Counted from the stretch's first letter, positions 51,558 to 60,286 are shown. The stretch is 64,000 nt of DNA from Rhizobium sp. BK418 (GCF_004341105.1 NZ_SLZK01000005.1:372001-436000), one strand, 5' to 3'. Notes: a model not told the origin generated them from the letters alone. Numbers and translations: made by a program.

Positions 51558-52594
51558 CACGAAACTCCCGTGCCGCGCACGCGCTCGACAAGCAGTCGTA
51601 CATTCTCCGGGTCTGCCTGTGGCGTGATACCATGACCGAGATTGAAGATCAGCGGTCCATTTCCAAGCACCTGGAGAATATCGTCGATACCTTCCTCGAG
51701 TGAACGACCACCGGCAACGACACGCATCGGATCGAGATTGCCTTGAACTGGTCCATCCTTCTGCAGTTCGGCTGCAAAGGTGAGTGGGACGGACCAGTCG
51801 AGCCCGATTGCATCCGCGCCCGTCTTCTGCCGGTAGGTCTTGAGCAGGCAGCCTGCACCCTTGGCGAAGGCGATGATCCGCGCCTGTGGCCGACGCGCCC
51901 TGATGGAAGCAATCATGCGGGCAACGGGGCGGACAGCAAAAGCTTCAAATTCCTTCTCACCGAGAACACCGGCCCAAGAATCGAAGATCTGCACTGCATC
52001 AGCACCCGCATCAATCTGCGCCACGAGGTAGTCAGCTGAAACATCGGCAAGAAGCATCAGCAAATGTTCGAAAGCACGCGGATGCTTATAGGCAAAGAGA
52101 CGGGCAGGCGCCTGGTCCGGCGTGCCATGACCGGCAATCATATAGGTAGCCACTGTCCACGGCGCTCCGCAGAAACCGAGAAGCGTCGTCTCCGCTGGAA
52201 GCTCGTTTCTCAGCCGCCTCACGGTCTCCAGGACCGGCTGCAGGTAATTGACGACATTCTCTCCATCGAGACCCGCAATACCCGCCTCATCAATCGGATC
52301 CATTTCCGGACCGTGTCCTTCGGTAAAGCGCACGTTGCGCTTCATCGCATCGGGGATCACCAGAATATCGGAAAACAGGATGGCAGCATCAAAGCCGTAG
52401 CGTCGTATTGGTTGGAGCGTAACCTCAACGGCATGTTCCGGCGAATAACAGAGGTCGAGGAAACTTCCCGCCTTGGCGCGCGTTTCTCTGTACTCCGGCA
52501 GATAGCGGCCTGCCTGTCTCATCAGCCAGAGAGGAGGTGGGCTCAGTGTTTCACCGTCGAGAACCCGCATGATTTTCCGGCGCATTTTGTTCAA
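51557..52594 (-). CDS. hemE: Uroporphyrinogen decarboxylase
   Basis: HemE converts uroporphyrinogen III to coproporphyrinogen III. The 345-residue protein has PPPLWLMRQAGRYLPEYRETR (substrate Arg residues), DAAILFSDILVIPDAM (catalytic Asp), GFCGAPWTVATYMI, QIFDSWAG and FNLGHGITP. The start TTG 52594 has GGGAAG about six bases before; ATG 52585 is the alternative. In Caulobacter and rhizobia hemE adjoins the chromosomal origin; the same holds here, since the gap upstream has DnaA boxes. Confidence 0.97.
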   Translation of the reverse strand: MNKMRRKIMRVLDGETLSPPPLWLMRQAGRYLPEYRETRAKAGSFLDLCYSPEHAVEVTLQPIRRYGFDAAILFSDILVIPDAMKRNVRFTEGHGPEMDPIDEAGIAGLDGENVVNYLQPVLETVRRLRNELPAETTLLGFCGAPWTVATYMIAGHGTPDQAPARLFAYKHPRAFEHLLMLLADVSADYLVAQIDAGADAVQIFDSWAGVLGEKEFEAFAVRPVARMIASIRARRPQARIIAFAKGAGCLLKTYRQKTGADAIGLDWSVPLTFAAELQKDGPVQGNLDPMRVVAGGRSLEEGIDDILQVLGNGPLIFNLGHGITPQADPENVRLLVERVRGTGVS

Positions 52595-52813
52595 GCGCTT
52601 CTTCCCTATAAAAATCCAAAGATATTTTAAAAGATTTCTATTTCTTAGAGTCGGTGTCTATCAAGGATTAATATCGATCCACCGACAGCGCTATTTGTCA
52701 CGGCGAACGCGAGTAGCAGGTACAAAAATTGCTGGATGATCTCAAAAGCCGAGGAAAGCCGAAATCTGATAAAGATTTTAGAAGCTTCGTCTGGTGCAAT
52801 TTGAAATCCTCTT

Positions 52814-52822
52814 TGTGGATAA
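52814..52822 (-). promoter_or_regulatory. Perfect DnaA box
   Basis: TGTGGATAA on the plus strand is TTATCCACA on the minus strand, the canonical R1-type DnaA box. It lies in the middle of the hemE-ppsR gap. Confidence 0.92.
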
Positions 52823-52902
52823 GTTGTGAATTCCGGCAAAGCTTTTGGACATGGTCCACATCCTCCACAAGCAGCTAGAAGATGACATCGCCAAATCCGG
52901 AA

Positions 52903-52911
52903 TGTGGAAAA
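52903..52911 (-). promoter_or_regulatory. DnaA box, one mismatch
   Basis: TGTGGAAAA (minus strand TTTTCCACA) differs from the consensus TTATCCACA at one position. A weaker TTTTCAACA lies at 52972-52980. Spacing to the perfect box is about 89 bases. Confidence 0.65.
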
Positions 52912-52996
52912 GGGGGCATGTTTTCCCTTGCCTCCATCCTGGCTCGCCCATTAGCTCTTCGCTATCCAGTCTTTTCAACAGGCAGCGGAAAATAGC

Positions 52997-53818
52997 GTGG
53001 AGAACAGAACCAACTTCTTTCATCTGCATTTGATTTCTGACTCCACCGGAGAGACTCTGATCTCGGCCGGCCGAGCCGCATCGGCGCAATTCAAGTCCGC
53101 CCAGCCAATCGAGCACGTCTATCCGTTGATCCGGAATCGCAAGCAGCTGATGCCGGTTCTCCAGGCAATCGACAATGAACCGGGCATCGTGCTCTACACG
53201 ATTGTTGACCGCGATCTTGCTAGCCTCATCGACGAGCGTTGTGCGGAAATGGGGGTTGCATCCGTCAACGTCCTGGAGCCGGTCATCGGCGCATTCCAGA
53301 TCTATCTCGGCGCCCCGTCAAGACGCCGCGTCGGCGCGCAACATGTCATGAATGCCGGATATTTCGCCCGTATCGAAGCCCTAAACTTCACAATGGATCA
53401 TGACGACGGTCAGATGCACGAGGATTATAACGAGGCCGATGTCGTCATTGTCGGCATCAGCCGCACATCAAAAACGCCGACCAGCATCTATCTCGCAAAC
53501 CGCGGCATCAAAACTGCCAATATACCGATCGTCTACGGTGTGCCTCTCCCAGAGGGTCTGCTGACCGCAACCAAGCCTCTGATCGTCTGTCTCATCGCCA
53601 CCACCGACCGGATCTCTCAAGTTCGGGAAAACCGTCTGCTCGGAACAACACCTGGTTTCGACCGTGAGCACTATACCGACCGCGCGGCAATCTCGGAGGA
53701 ACTGAAATATGCGCGCTCGCTCTGTGCCCGGCATAATTGGCCGATGATCGATGTAACGAGGCGTTCGATCGAAGAAACGGCGGCAGCCATCGTTGCCCTG
53801 CGACCGAAGCTGCGTTAA
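52997..53818 (+). CDS. ppsR: Pyruvate, phosphate dikinase/PEP synthase regulatory protein (PpsR-like)
   Basis: A 273-residue kinase/pyrophosphorylase of the DUF299 family that switches PEP synthase or PPDK by phosphorylation. It starts GTG (MENRTNFFHLHLISDSTGET). The nucleotide loop GISRTSKTPTSIYLANRG is the family's P-loop, and IVYGVPLP and RRSIEETAAAI are conserved. It is the first gene right of the putative oriC and probably shares a transcript start with maf. Which target it regulates is not visible here. Confidence 0.92.
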   Translation: MENRTNFFHLHLISDSTGETLISAGRAASAQFKSAQPIEHVYPLIRNRKQLMPVLQAIDNEPGIVLYTIVDRDLASLIDERCAEMGVASVNVLEPVIGAFQIYLGAPSRRRVGAQHVMNAGYFARIEALNFTMDHDDGQMHEDYNEADVVIVGISRTSKTPTSIYLANRGIKTANIPIVYGVPLPEGLLTATKPLIVCLIATTDRISQVRENRLLGTTPGFDREHYTDRAAISEELKYARSLCARHNWPMIDVTRRSIEETAAAIVALRPKLR

Positions 53819-53852
53819 GCGCTGAACAACCGAATTGCTGTCGAGGACTTGG

Positions 53853-54452
53853 ATGAAACCGAAGCTCGTTCTTGCATCGTCGAGTCCGTTCCGGCGTATG
53901 CTGATGGAAAATGCCGGCCTCACATTCGAAGCGCATGCCGCCCAGATAGATGAGCGGGCAATCGAGGCGCCTTTGGAAAAATCGGGTGCAACGCCGGATG
54001 AAGTGGCGCTCGTACTGGCGGAAGCAAAGGCGAGATATGTCAGCCAGCAGTTCACCGGTGCGCTGACCATCGGTTCGGATCAGACGATGTCCCTCGTCTC
54101 GCAGGTCTTTCACAAACCACAAGACATGGCTGATGCTGCCAATCATCTGCGTACCCTCGCGGGTAAGACACATCGCTTGAACAGCGCGGTGACAATCATC
54201 AGAGATGGTGAGGTCTTATGGCGGCATATTTCTCACGCTGAGCTGACCATGCGGCCGCTAACAAACGATTTCATTGCGCGCCATCTGGAGCGCGTCGGCA
54301 CGAAGGCACTGGCGAGCGTCGGCGCCTATCAACTCGAAGGGGAAGGGATCCAGCTGTTCGAGAAGATCGACGGCGACTATTTCACGATCCTCGGCCTGCC
54401 GATGTTACCACTCCTTGCAAAACTCCGGGAACTGGATGCGATCGATGGATGA
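53853..54452 (+). CDS. maf: Maf-like nucleotide pyrophosphatase
   Basis: A 199-residue house-cleaning NTP pyrophosphatase. LVLASSSPFRRMLMENAGL is the N-terminal phosphate-binding motif, and AKARYVSQQF and GSDQTM the middle one. Further on come KTHRLNSAVTI and GAYQLEGEGIQLFEKIDGDYFTILGLPMLPLL. Maf proteins hydrolyse dTTP/UTP or modified nucleotides. ATG 53853 follows GAGGAC. It overlaps aroE by eight bases. It is part of a ppsR-maf-aroE-coaE-dnaQ run with overlapping ends. Confidence 0.92.
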   Translation: MKPKLVLASSSPFRRMLMENAGLTFEAHAAQIDERAIEAPLEKSGATPDEVALVLAEAKARYVSQQFTGALTIGSDQTMSLVSQVFHKPQDMADAANHLRTLAGKTHRLNSAVTIIRDGEVLWRHISHAELTMRPLTNDFIARHLERVGTKALASVGAYQLEGEGIQLFEKIDGDYFTILGLPMLPLLAKLRELDAIDG

Positions 54453-55302
54453 TTCACGTGAAACACTGGGACCGAAAGCGTTTGTCACGGGCTTTCCCGT
54501 CAGGCATTCGCGCTCGCCATTGATCCACGGTTACTGGCTGAAGACACTCGGTCTGCCGGGCAGCTACCGCGCCCATGAGGTCGCTCCGGAAAACTTTGAG
54601 AATTTTATCGCCTCCCTGAAGGACGGCAGCGCCGGCTTCATTGGTGGCAACGTTACGATCCCTCACAAGGAATTGGCCTTCAAACTGGCCGATCAGCCGG
54701 ATGAACTCTCAGAAGAACTCGGCGCCTCGAATACACTGTGGCTGGAGGACGGAAAACTTCTCGCCACCAACACGGATGGCCGCGGCTTCACCGCCAATCT
54801 CGATGAACGGCATCCAGGCTGGGACCGGCACGACAGGGCCGTGATCTTCGGCGCCGGCGGCGCAAGCCGCGCCGTCATCCAGGCGGTCCGCGACCGCGGC
54901 TTCAAGGAAATCCACGTCGTCAATCGCACGGTCGAACGGGCGCGGGAACTGGCCGACCGGTTCGGTCCGAAGGTTCAAGCCCATCCGATGGCAGCCCTCG
55001 GTGAAGTGATGAAAGGGGCAGGGCTGTTCATCAACACCACCTCTCTCGGCATGGACGGCGAGGCAGCACCTGCGATCGATTTCTCGCCACTGGCTCCGGA
55101 TGCCGTCGTCACCGACATCGTCTACGTGCCGCTGAAAACCCCGATCCTCGCCCAGGCGGAGGAACAAGGTTTTGCCATTGTCGATGGACTCGGCATGCTG
55201 CTGCATCAGGCCGTGCCGGGATTTGAAAAGTGGTTCGGCAAACGGCCCGTCGTCGACGAGACCCTGCGGGCTTTGATCATTGCGGATATGGAAAAACATT
55301 AA
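54445..55302 (+). CDS. aroE: Shikimate dehydrogenase
   Basis: A 285-residue NADPH enzyme of aromatic biosynthesis. The shikimate site is FPVRHSRSPLIHGYWL and GNVTIPHKE (catalytic Lys), with NTDGRGF and the NADP motif FGAGGASRAVIQAV; the end DGLGMLLHQA is typical. Start ATG 54445 lies inside the last codons of maf. A parS-like site overlaps codons 3-7 (DSRET). The open frame reaches back to 54274 but that is maf coding in another frame. Confidence 0.96.
   Translation: MDDSRETLGPKAFVTGFPVRHSRSPLIHGYWLKTLGLPGSYRAHEVAPENFENFIASLKDGSAGFIGGNVTIPHKELAFKLADQPDELSEELGASNTLWLEDGKLLATNTDGRGFTANLDERHPGWDRHDRAVIFGAGGASRAVIQAVRDRGFKEIHVVNRTVERARELADRFGPKVQAHPMAALGEVMKGAGLFINTTSLGMDGEAAPAIDFSPLAPDAVVTDIVYVPLKTPILAQAEEQGFAIVDGLGMLLHQAVPGFEKWFGKRPVVDETLRALIIADMEKH
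54450..54465. promoter_or_regulatory. parS-like site at the maf-aroE junction
   Basis: TGATTCACGTGAAACA matches parS at 15 of 16 positions. It spans the maf stop and early aroE codons, about 1.5 kb right of the putative oriC. Confidence 0.85.
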
Positions 55303-55913
55303 TGCTGAAGATCGGCCTCACCGGCTCCATCGGAATGGGCAAGTCGACGGCAGCGAAGCTTTTTGCCGAAGCTGGTGTCCCGGTTAACGACTCAGACGCG
55401 GTTGTCCATGATCTCTATGCTGGCGAGGCAGCCCCATTGGTTGATGCCGCGTTTCCCGGCACGATGAAAAACGGTGCCGTCGACCGCCAGGAGCTTGGCC
55501 GACAGCTGGCACAGAATCCTGACGGTTTCAAAAGACTGGAGCAGATCGTTCATCCCCTGGTGCGCAAACGGGAAATCGAATTCCTGCAGCGTGAGAAGGA
55601 AGCGGGGGCTGAGATGGTTGTCCTCGATATCCCCCTACTTTTCGAAACCGGCGCCGAGCAGAGGGTCGATGCTGTTGTCGTCGTCAGTGCCGATCCACAG
55701 ATTCAGCGCAAGAGGGTGCTTGCGCGCCCGAACATGACGGAAGAAAAATTCAATATGATTCTCTCCCGCCAGATATCAGATGCGGAAAAACGCCGTCGCG
55801 CTGACTACATCGTGGACAGCAGCCATAGCATTGAGACGGCAAGGAAACAGGTGGCAAATATCATAGCCGAATTGAAGAAGCGGATTGCGGAGGAAGAAGG
55901 CCCACATGCGTGA
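55302..55913 (+). CDS. coaE: Dephospho-CoA kinase
   Basis: A 203-residue kinase for the final step of CoA synthesis. GLTGSIGMGKSTAAKLFAEAGVPVNDSDAVVHDL shows the P-loop and the D-A-D/D-S-D catalytic region. VLDIPLLFETG is the CoA-domain motif, and VDAVVVVSADPQIQRKRVLAR is the lid. The ATG overlaps the aroE stop by one base (TAATG). dnaQ begins within its last codons. Confidence 0.96.
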   Translation: MLKIGLTGSIGMGKSTAAKLFAEAGVPVNDSDAVVHDLYAGEAAPLVDAAFPGTMKNGAVDRQELGRQLAQNPDGFKRLEQIVHPLVRKREIEFLQREKEAGAEMVVLDIPLLFETGAEQRVDAVVVVSADPQIQRKRVLARPNMTEEKFNMILSRQISDAEKRRRADYIVDSSHSIETARKQVANIIAELKKRIAEEEGPHA

Positions 55914-56622
55914 GATTATTTTCGATACGGAAACAACCGGCCTCGATAACCGCATGGACCGCATCATCGAAATCGGCGGCATCGAACTCCTCAATCATTT
56001 CCCGACCGGCAGGACGATCCATCTCTTCGTAAACCCCGGCGATCAGAAGGTTCATCCGGATGCGCTGGCCGTCCATGGCATCACCGACGAGTTCTTGAAG
56101 GACAAGCCTCCTTTTGCCGACGTCGTCGAGCAGATCCTGGACTTTTTCGGTGACGGCAAATGGATCGCCCATAACGCGACCTTCGACATGGGCTTCGTCA
56201 ATGCTGAGCTTGCCCGCCTCGGCCTGCCCCCGATCCTGCCTGATCGTGTGGTCGATACGCTGTCGCTTGCCCGGCGCAAGCATCCCATGGGTCCGAATTC
56301 TCTCGACGCCCTTTGCCGGCGTTATGGCATCGACAATTCGCACCGGACAAAGCACGGAGCCCTGCTCGACTCCGAACTTTTGGCTGAAGTCTATATCGAG
56401 ATGATCGGCGGCCGACAGGCTGCACTCGGCCTCGGCGTGGTCGGATCGGCTAGCCAGAACAAGGGTGACGACCTGGTGGAAGAAGTCATGGTGACGGCCA
56501 TCATGGAACGGCCGAAGCCTCTGGCGCCACGATTGACCGAAGCGGAGGTGCAGGCGCATGACGCCTTGATCGCCAAGCTTGGGTCGAAAGGGATCTGGTC
56601 GAAATACGACCAGTTCTCCTGA
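55906..56622 (+). CDS. dnaQ: DNA polymerase III epsilon subunit (proofreading exonuclease)
   Basis: A 238-residue 3'-5' exonuclease. Exo I is IIFDTETTGLDNR, Exo II is IAHNATFDMGFVNAEL, and Exo III with the His-Asp pair is RTKHGALLDSELLAEVY. The C-terminal tail (about 175-238) binds the alpha subunit and ends in SKYDQFS. It overlaps coaE by eight bases. A bidirectional terminator separates it from convergent secB. Location next to the origin-proximal coaE is usual in alphaproteobacteria. Confidence 0.97.
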   Translation: MREIIFDTETTGLDNRMDRIIEIGGIELLNHFPTGRTIHLFVNPGDQKVHPDALAVHGITDEFLKDKPPFADVVEQILDFFGDGKWIAHNATFDMGFVNAELARLGLPPILPDRVVDTLSLARRKHPMGPNSLDALCRRYGIDNSHRTKHGALLDSELLAEVYIEMIGGRQAALGLGVVGSASQNKGDDLVEEVMVTAIMERPKPLAPRLTEAEVQAHDALIAKLGSKGIWSKYDQFS

Positions 56623-56628
56623 AATGAA

Positions 56629-56653
56629 AATGCCCGGGTTTCGCCCGGGCATT
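56629..56653. terminator. Bidirectional terminator between dnaQ and secB
   Basis: AATGCCCGGG-TTTCG-CCCGGGCATT, a 10-bp perfect stem with A-rich left flank. dnaQ ends at 56622 and secB (minus) at 56680. Confidence 0.85.
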
Positions 56654-56679
56654 CGAGTTTGAGAGCCTGTAAGCCCGAC

Positions 56680-57162
56680 TTAATTCGGAACGGCCTGAAC
56701 TTTGGAACGGGCCTGCTCTTCGGCAACACGCTGCGCGAACATCTGCGCAAAATCGATCGGATCGATCATCAGCGGCGGGAAGCCGCCATTGCGCGTCACG
56801 TCTGCGATAATCTGGCGGGCAAACGGGAAAAGCATGCGCGGGCACTCGATAAAGAGAACCGGCAGCATATGCTCCTGTGGGAAACCCGCAACGCGGAACA
56901 CGCCGCCATAGACCAGCTCGGTGTGGAATACCGTCTTGTCACCATCCTTGGCTTCAGCAATCAGCGAGAGCACGACGTCGAAATCCGTTTCGGACAGCGG
57001 ATTGGCATTGACGTTCACATTGATGTTGATCGCCGGCGCCTTGTCACGGGCCTGAAGAGAGCGCGGTGCGCCCGGATTTTCGAAGGAGAGATCCTTGACG
57101 TATTGGGCAAGGATCGAGAGTGTCGGGCTTGTTGCACCGTTGCTGTTATTGTCGTCTGCCAT
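56680..57162 (-). CDS. secB: Protein-export chaperone SecB
   Basis: A 160-residue tetrameric chaperone that holds preproteins unfolded for SecA. LSILAQYVKDLSFENPGAP at the front, the INVNVNANPLSETDFDVVLSL strand, and VYGGVFRVAGFPQEHMLPVLFIECPRMLFPFARQIIADVTRNGGFPPLMIDPIDFAQMF are the conserved segments. Length matches proteobacterial SecB. It is transcribed toward dnaQ, followed upstream by fxsA. Confidence 0.97.
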   Translation of the reverse strand: MADDNNSNGATSPTLSILAQYVKDLSFENPGAPRSLQARDKAPAININVNVNANPLSETDFDVVLSLIAEAKDGDKTVFHTELVYGGVFRVAGFPQEHMLPVLFIECPRMLFPFARQIIADVTRNGGFPPLMIDPIDFAQMFAQRVAEEQARSKVQAVPN

Positions 57163-57257
57163 GGCTGTTCCTCGAGGGCATTGGTAGTGCCGCCATCTAA
57201 CATTTCGCGGATAGGCTTACAACCCTGGGCCTCCGGGGCAGGAAACGTGCGGCGGCC

Positions 57258-57776
57258 TCAGTCGCCGAGCTTTTTGCCGGACCAGGGTGACTTTTCGTTC
57301 GGTTCGCGATGATAGTCCTCTTCATCGAGATCGACTACCTTTGAATCGCCAGACTTGCCCGGTCGGCTCCGAAATTCCGGACGCGAGGATGCGGAGAAGC
57401 CGTTACCGCTCGTGTCGACCACGACGAAGCGCTTCGCGATCGATCGCCAGAGCAGATTGCGAACCTGGGGGATGAGGAGCAGAATCGCTAATATGTCGGA
57501 GAGAAAACCCGGGATGATGAAGAGCAGCGCGGCGATCACATTCATCGCCGGATTGAGTAGTTCCCGCCCGGGCATGGCGCCGGTACGGCCCTCCGCAGAC
57601 ATGCGACGCAGGATGCCTATACCCTGCCTGCGCAGGAGGAAGGAGCCGACGACAAAGCCCAGCACGACGAGGGCAAGCGTTGCGGCAAGCCCGACCGCAC
57701 GGCCGACAATGACGAAACCGGCAATCTCTGCAAGCGGCAGCAGCAGAACAAAGGCCGGCAGCACGGAAAAACGCAT
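57258..57776 (-). CDS. fxsA: FxsA family membrane protein
   Basis: A 172-residue membrane protein with about three to four helices (MRFSVLPAFVLLLPLAEIAGFVIVGRAVG, then TLALVVLGFVVGSFLLRRQG, AALLFIIPGFLSDILAILLLIPQVR). FxsA blocks F exclusion of phage T7 in E. coli when overproduced; its normal role is unclear. The cytoplasmic tail (about 120-172) is charged and disordered. The start at 57776 avoids an N-terminal extension (MPRGARAARDRE) that reads poorly. It is upstream of secB with a 95-base gap. Confidence 0.88.
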   Translation of the reverse strand: MRFSVLPAFVLLLPLAEIAGFVIVGRAVGLAATLALVVLGFVVGSFLLRRQGIGILRRMSAEGRTGAMPGRELLNPAMNVIAALLFIIPGFLSDILAILLLIPQVRNLLWRSIAKRFVVVDTSGNGFSASSRPEFRSRPGKSGDSKVVDLDEEDYHREPNEKSPWSGKKLGD

Positions 57777-57904
57777 CTCTCTATCCCGAGCGGCTCGGGC
57801 TCCTCTTGGCACTGGTGAAGATAACGGCCATGATTTGAATCATCCGTATAGCCGGACTATATGGGGGTAGAAATCAGGGATGTTAACAGCGACAGCGGCG
57901 GGAT

Positions 57905-58609
57905 ATGAGTTCAAACGACTTCATTACATTGTTTTTTCTGGTAGCGGCGGTGCTGATTTTCTTTCAGCTTCGTTCTGTTCTCGGACGCCGCACAGGAAAT
58001 GAGAAGCCGCCGCGTGATCTCTATACGCCACGGGATGCCGTGCAGAACGACAGCGCCGATGCCGGCAAGGTCGTAACCCTGCCCCGGCGCGATGTGAATG
58101 GGGAAGAGGAAGACCACTTCTCCGCCATCGACGCTTTCGCACCGGCCGGCACGCCGCTGAATGAATCTCTGCGCGCGCTCAACAGAGCTGATCCCTCCTT
58201 CGACCCGAAGGAATTCCTGAACGGCGCCCGCATGGCCTACGAGATGATCGTCATGGCTTTCGCCGATGGCGACCGTAAAAGCCTGAAGAACCTTCTCTCC
58301 CGTGAAGTCTATGACGGCTTCGATGCAGCAATCAACGATCGCGAGAGCAAGGGTGAGAAGATAAAATCCACCTTCGTCGGCATCGATAAGGCCGAGATCA
58401 CCCATGCCGAAACCAAGGGCAGCGAGGCGCAGATCACCGTGCGCATCATCAGCCAGCTGATCTCCGCTACCTACGACAAGAACGACGTGCTGATCGAAGG
58501 CGACGCCGAGAATGTCGCCGAGGTCAACGATCTCTGGACCTTCGCTCGCGATACCCGCTCGCGCGATCCCAACTGGAAACTCGTCGCGACCGAATCGGAA
58601 CATGAGTGA
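57905..58609 (+). CDS. Tim44/TimA-like membrane adaptor protein
   Basis: A 234-residue protein with one N-terminal membrane helix (FITLFFLVAAVLIFFQLRSVLG, residues 6-27) and a C-terminal Tim44-like domain (about 100-230: DPKEFLNGARMAYEMIVMAFADGDRKSLKNLLSREVYDGFDAAI). Bacterial relatives of mitochondrial Tim44 (TimA) lie at the inner membrane. The function is unknown; an adaptor role is inferred. It is the first gene of a four-gene run with mltA, an Smr protein and an XRE regulator, all with overlapping ends. Confidence 0.88.
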   Translation: MSSNDFITLFFLVAAVLIFFQLRSVLGRRTGNEKPPRDLYTPRDAVQNDSADAGKVVTLPRRDVNGEEEDHFSAIDAFAPAGTPLNESLRALNRADPSFDPKEFLNGARMAYEMIVMAFADGDRKSLKNLLSREVYDGFDAAINDRESKGEKIKSTFVGIDKAEITHAETKGSEAQITVRIISQLISATYDKNDVLIEGDAENVAEVNDLWTFARDTRSRDPNWKLVATESEHE

Positions 58610-59717
58610 CGTAGCGGACTTCGCCCTCAAGGCAGTCAGTTTCGACGCATTGGAAGGCTGGGGGAGTGACGATCCCTCCGTTCTTTTTGAAGTCATGGCC
58701 TCCTGTCGCCGGCATATTTCCGAGACGAAACCTTATCGTACCGGGTCGCTGGGCCTGACGTCAGCCGACCTCCTTCCATTGCTGGAAGCGGCGGAAAAGT
58801 TTCGTCCGTCGTCGGCCGAGGCGGCGCGGCTCTTCTTCGAGAGTCATTGCCAAGCCTTCCGGATCGTCCGAAGAGATGGCGGGAGCGGGTTTGTCACCGC
58901 ATTCTACGAACCGGAAATCGACGTTGCCGACAGACCGGATGAGGACTTTCGCTTTCCGATCTACCGTCGTCCCGACGATCTGATCGATCTTGACGATCAA
59001 AACCGTCCAGCAGACCTGGAACGTTCCTATGCTTTCGGACGCCTTGGTGATGGTCTGATCGACGCCTACCCCGATCGCCGTGCCATCGACCAAGGCTGTC
59101 TCGAAGGTCGCGGTCTCGAAATTGCTTGGGCGAGATCGAAAGTCGATCTCTTTTTCGTGCATGTGCAGGGCGCGGCTCGTCTGCGTTACGCCGATGGCAG
59201 AATCGGCCGCATCACCTATGCTGCGAAAGCGGGTCATCCCTTTTCGGCGATCGGCAAGTTGCTGATCGATCGCGGTGAGATCGACCGTGCGGCTGTTTCC
59301 ATGCAGTCCATCCGCGCTTGGCTTGCTGCCCATCCCGACAAGGTCGACGAAGTCCTTTGGCATAACCGATCCTATATTTTCTTCCGCGAAGCTGCGGTGG
59401 AGGATCCGAGTGCCGGGCCGATCGCTGCGGCAAAAGTACCGCTGCTTGCCGGACGTTCGCTTGCCGTTGACCGCCTGATCCACACTTTTGGCTTTCCGTT
59501 CTTCATCCGCTCCGAAAGGCTGACTCATCTTGATGGTGGCAAGCCGTTTCAGCGATTGATGCTCGCGCTTGACACCGGTTCGGCAATTGTCGGGCCGGCG
59601 CGCGGCGATATTTTCACCGGGTCGGGCCATGCTGCCGGTGAATTGGCGGGGACTGTGCGCAACGATGCGGACTTCGCAATTCTCATTCCGAATGCGGCCG
59701 CGACGAGGTTCGGCTGA
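58602..59717 (+). CDS. mltA: Membrane-bound lytic transglycosylase A
   Basis: A 371-residue MltA protein: residues about 80-250 hold the MltA barrel (VTAFYEPEIDVADRPDEDFRFPIYRRPDDLI), and the C-terminal 3D domain with its catalytic Asp is in LMLALDTGSAIVGPARGDIFTGSG. No lipobox is seen at the start (MSDVADFALKAVSFDALEGWGSDD), so it is not an obvious lipoprotein; a missed upstream start is possible but the frame runs into the Tim44 gene. It overlaps that gene by eight bases. Confidence 0.92.
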   Translation: MSDVADFALKAVSFDALEGWGSDDPSVLFEVMASCRRHISETKPYRTGSLGLTSADLLPLLEAAEKFRPSSAEAARLFFESHCQAFRIVRRDGGSGFVTAFYEPEIDVADRPDEDFRFPIYRRPDDLIDLDDQNRPADLERSYAFGRLGDGLIDAYPDRRAIDQGCLEGRGLEIAWARSKVDLFFVHVQGAARLRYADGRIGRITYAAKAGHPFSAIGKLLIDRGEIDRAAVSMQSIRAWLAAHPDKVDEVLWHNRSYIFFREAAVEDPSAGPIAAAKVPLLAGRSLAVDRLIHTFGFPFFIRSERLTHLDGGKPFQRLMLALDTGSAIVGPARGDIFTGSGHAAGELAGTVRNDADFAILIPNAAATRFG

Positions 59718-60286
59718 TGGCGAAGGACCGCAAGCTCAGTTCGGACGAGAGAATCCTATGGGGCAGGGTGGCTCGCAGTACGCGGCCGATGCCCGGCAAG
59801 ACAGATGAACTGACTGCGCTCGATACATTTCTGGTCGAGGCCGAGGCGGCGGCTGAGCGGGAGAAGGTCGAAAAGCAGAAGGCGATATCACCTCTTTCGC
59901 AGCAGTCCGTAGTGCCGACTCCGGCAAAACAGCCGTCGGGCATCCACCATCCGCTGGAGCGACCGGTCAAGCGCAAGATTGCCAAAGGGAAGTTGGCGCT
60001 CGAAGCGCGCGTTGATCTCCACGGAATGGTCCAGAGCGAGGCACACTCCTTCCTGCTTGATTTCCTGGTTCGCGCCCATGAGCGCGGCATGCGGCATGTT
60101 CTGGTCATCACCGGCAAAGGCAGCTCCATGGGCAGCGAAGGCGTCTTGAAACGCGCCGTGCCGCTCTGGTTCTCCAAGCCGGAATTCCGCTTTCTGATAT
60201 CGTCCTATGAGCCTGCGGCCCAGCATCATGGCGGCGAGGGAGCGCTCTATATCCGCCTCTCGCGCCGCGCCGGGGAAAAGTCGTGA
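59717..60286 (+). CDS. Smr domain protein
   Basis: A 189-residue protein with a C-terminal Smr domain: LEARVDLHGMVQSEAHSFLLDFLVRAHERGMRHVLVITGKG, then GVLKRAVPLWFSKPEF and HHGGEGALYIRLSR. The DLHG and TGKG motifs are the DNA/RNA nuclease signature. Stand-alone Smr proteins act in RNA or DNA cleavage or in ribosome rescue (SmrB cleaves mRNA at collided ribosomes). The first half is disordered and charged. It shares one base with mltA (TGATG). Confidence 0.9.
   Translation: MAKDRKLSSDERILWGRVARSTRPMPGKTDELTALDTFLVEAEAAAEREKVEKQKAISPLSQQSVVPTPAKQPSGIHHPLERPVKRKIAKGKLALEARVDLHGMVQSEAHSFLLDFLVRAHERGMRHVLVITGKGSSMGSEGVLKRAVPLWFSKPEFRFLISSYEPAAQHHGGEGALYIRLSRRAGEKS

Larger units (their letters stand above)
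52595..52996. other. Putative chromosomal replication origin (oriC)
   Basis: A 402-bp non-coding gap between divergent hemE and ppsR. It holds an AT-rich stretch (52611-52680, including AAAGATATTTTAAAAGATTT), a perfect DnaA box and weaker ones at 52903 and 52972, and a GAGTC methylation-type site at 52648. All genes to the left within 9 kb point left; those to the right within 3.5 kb point right. This fits the hemE-adjacent origin location known for alphaproteobacteria. No replication-start experiment is available here. Confidence 0.85.

Noticed and set aside
52852..52869. TGGTCCACA and TCCTCCACA as additional DnaA boxes in the oriC gap
   Set aside because: Two mismatches each to TTATCCACA; too weak to claim.
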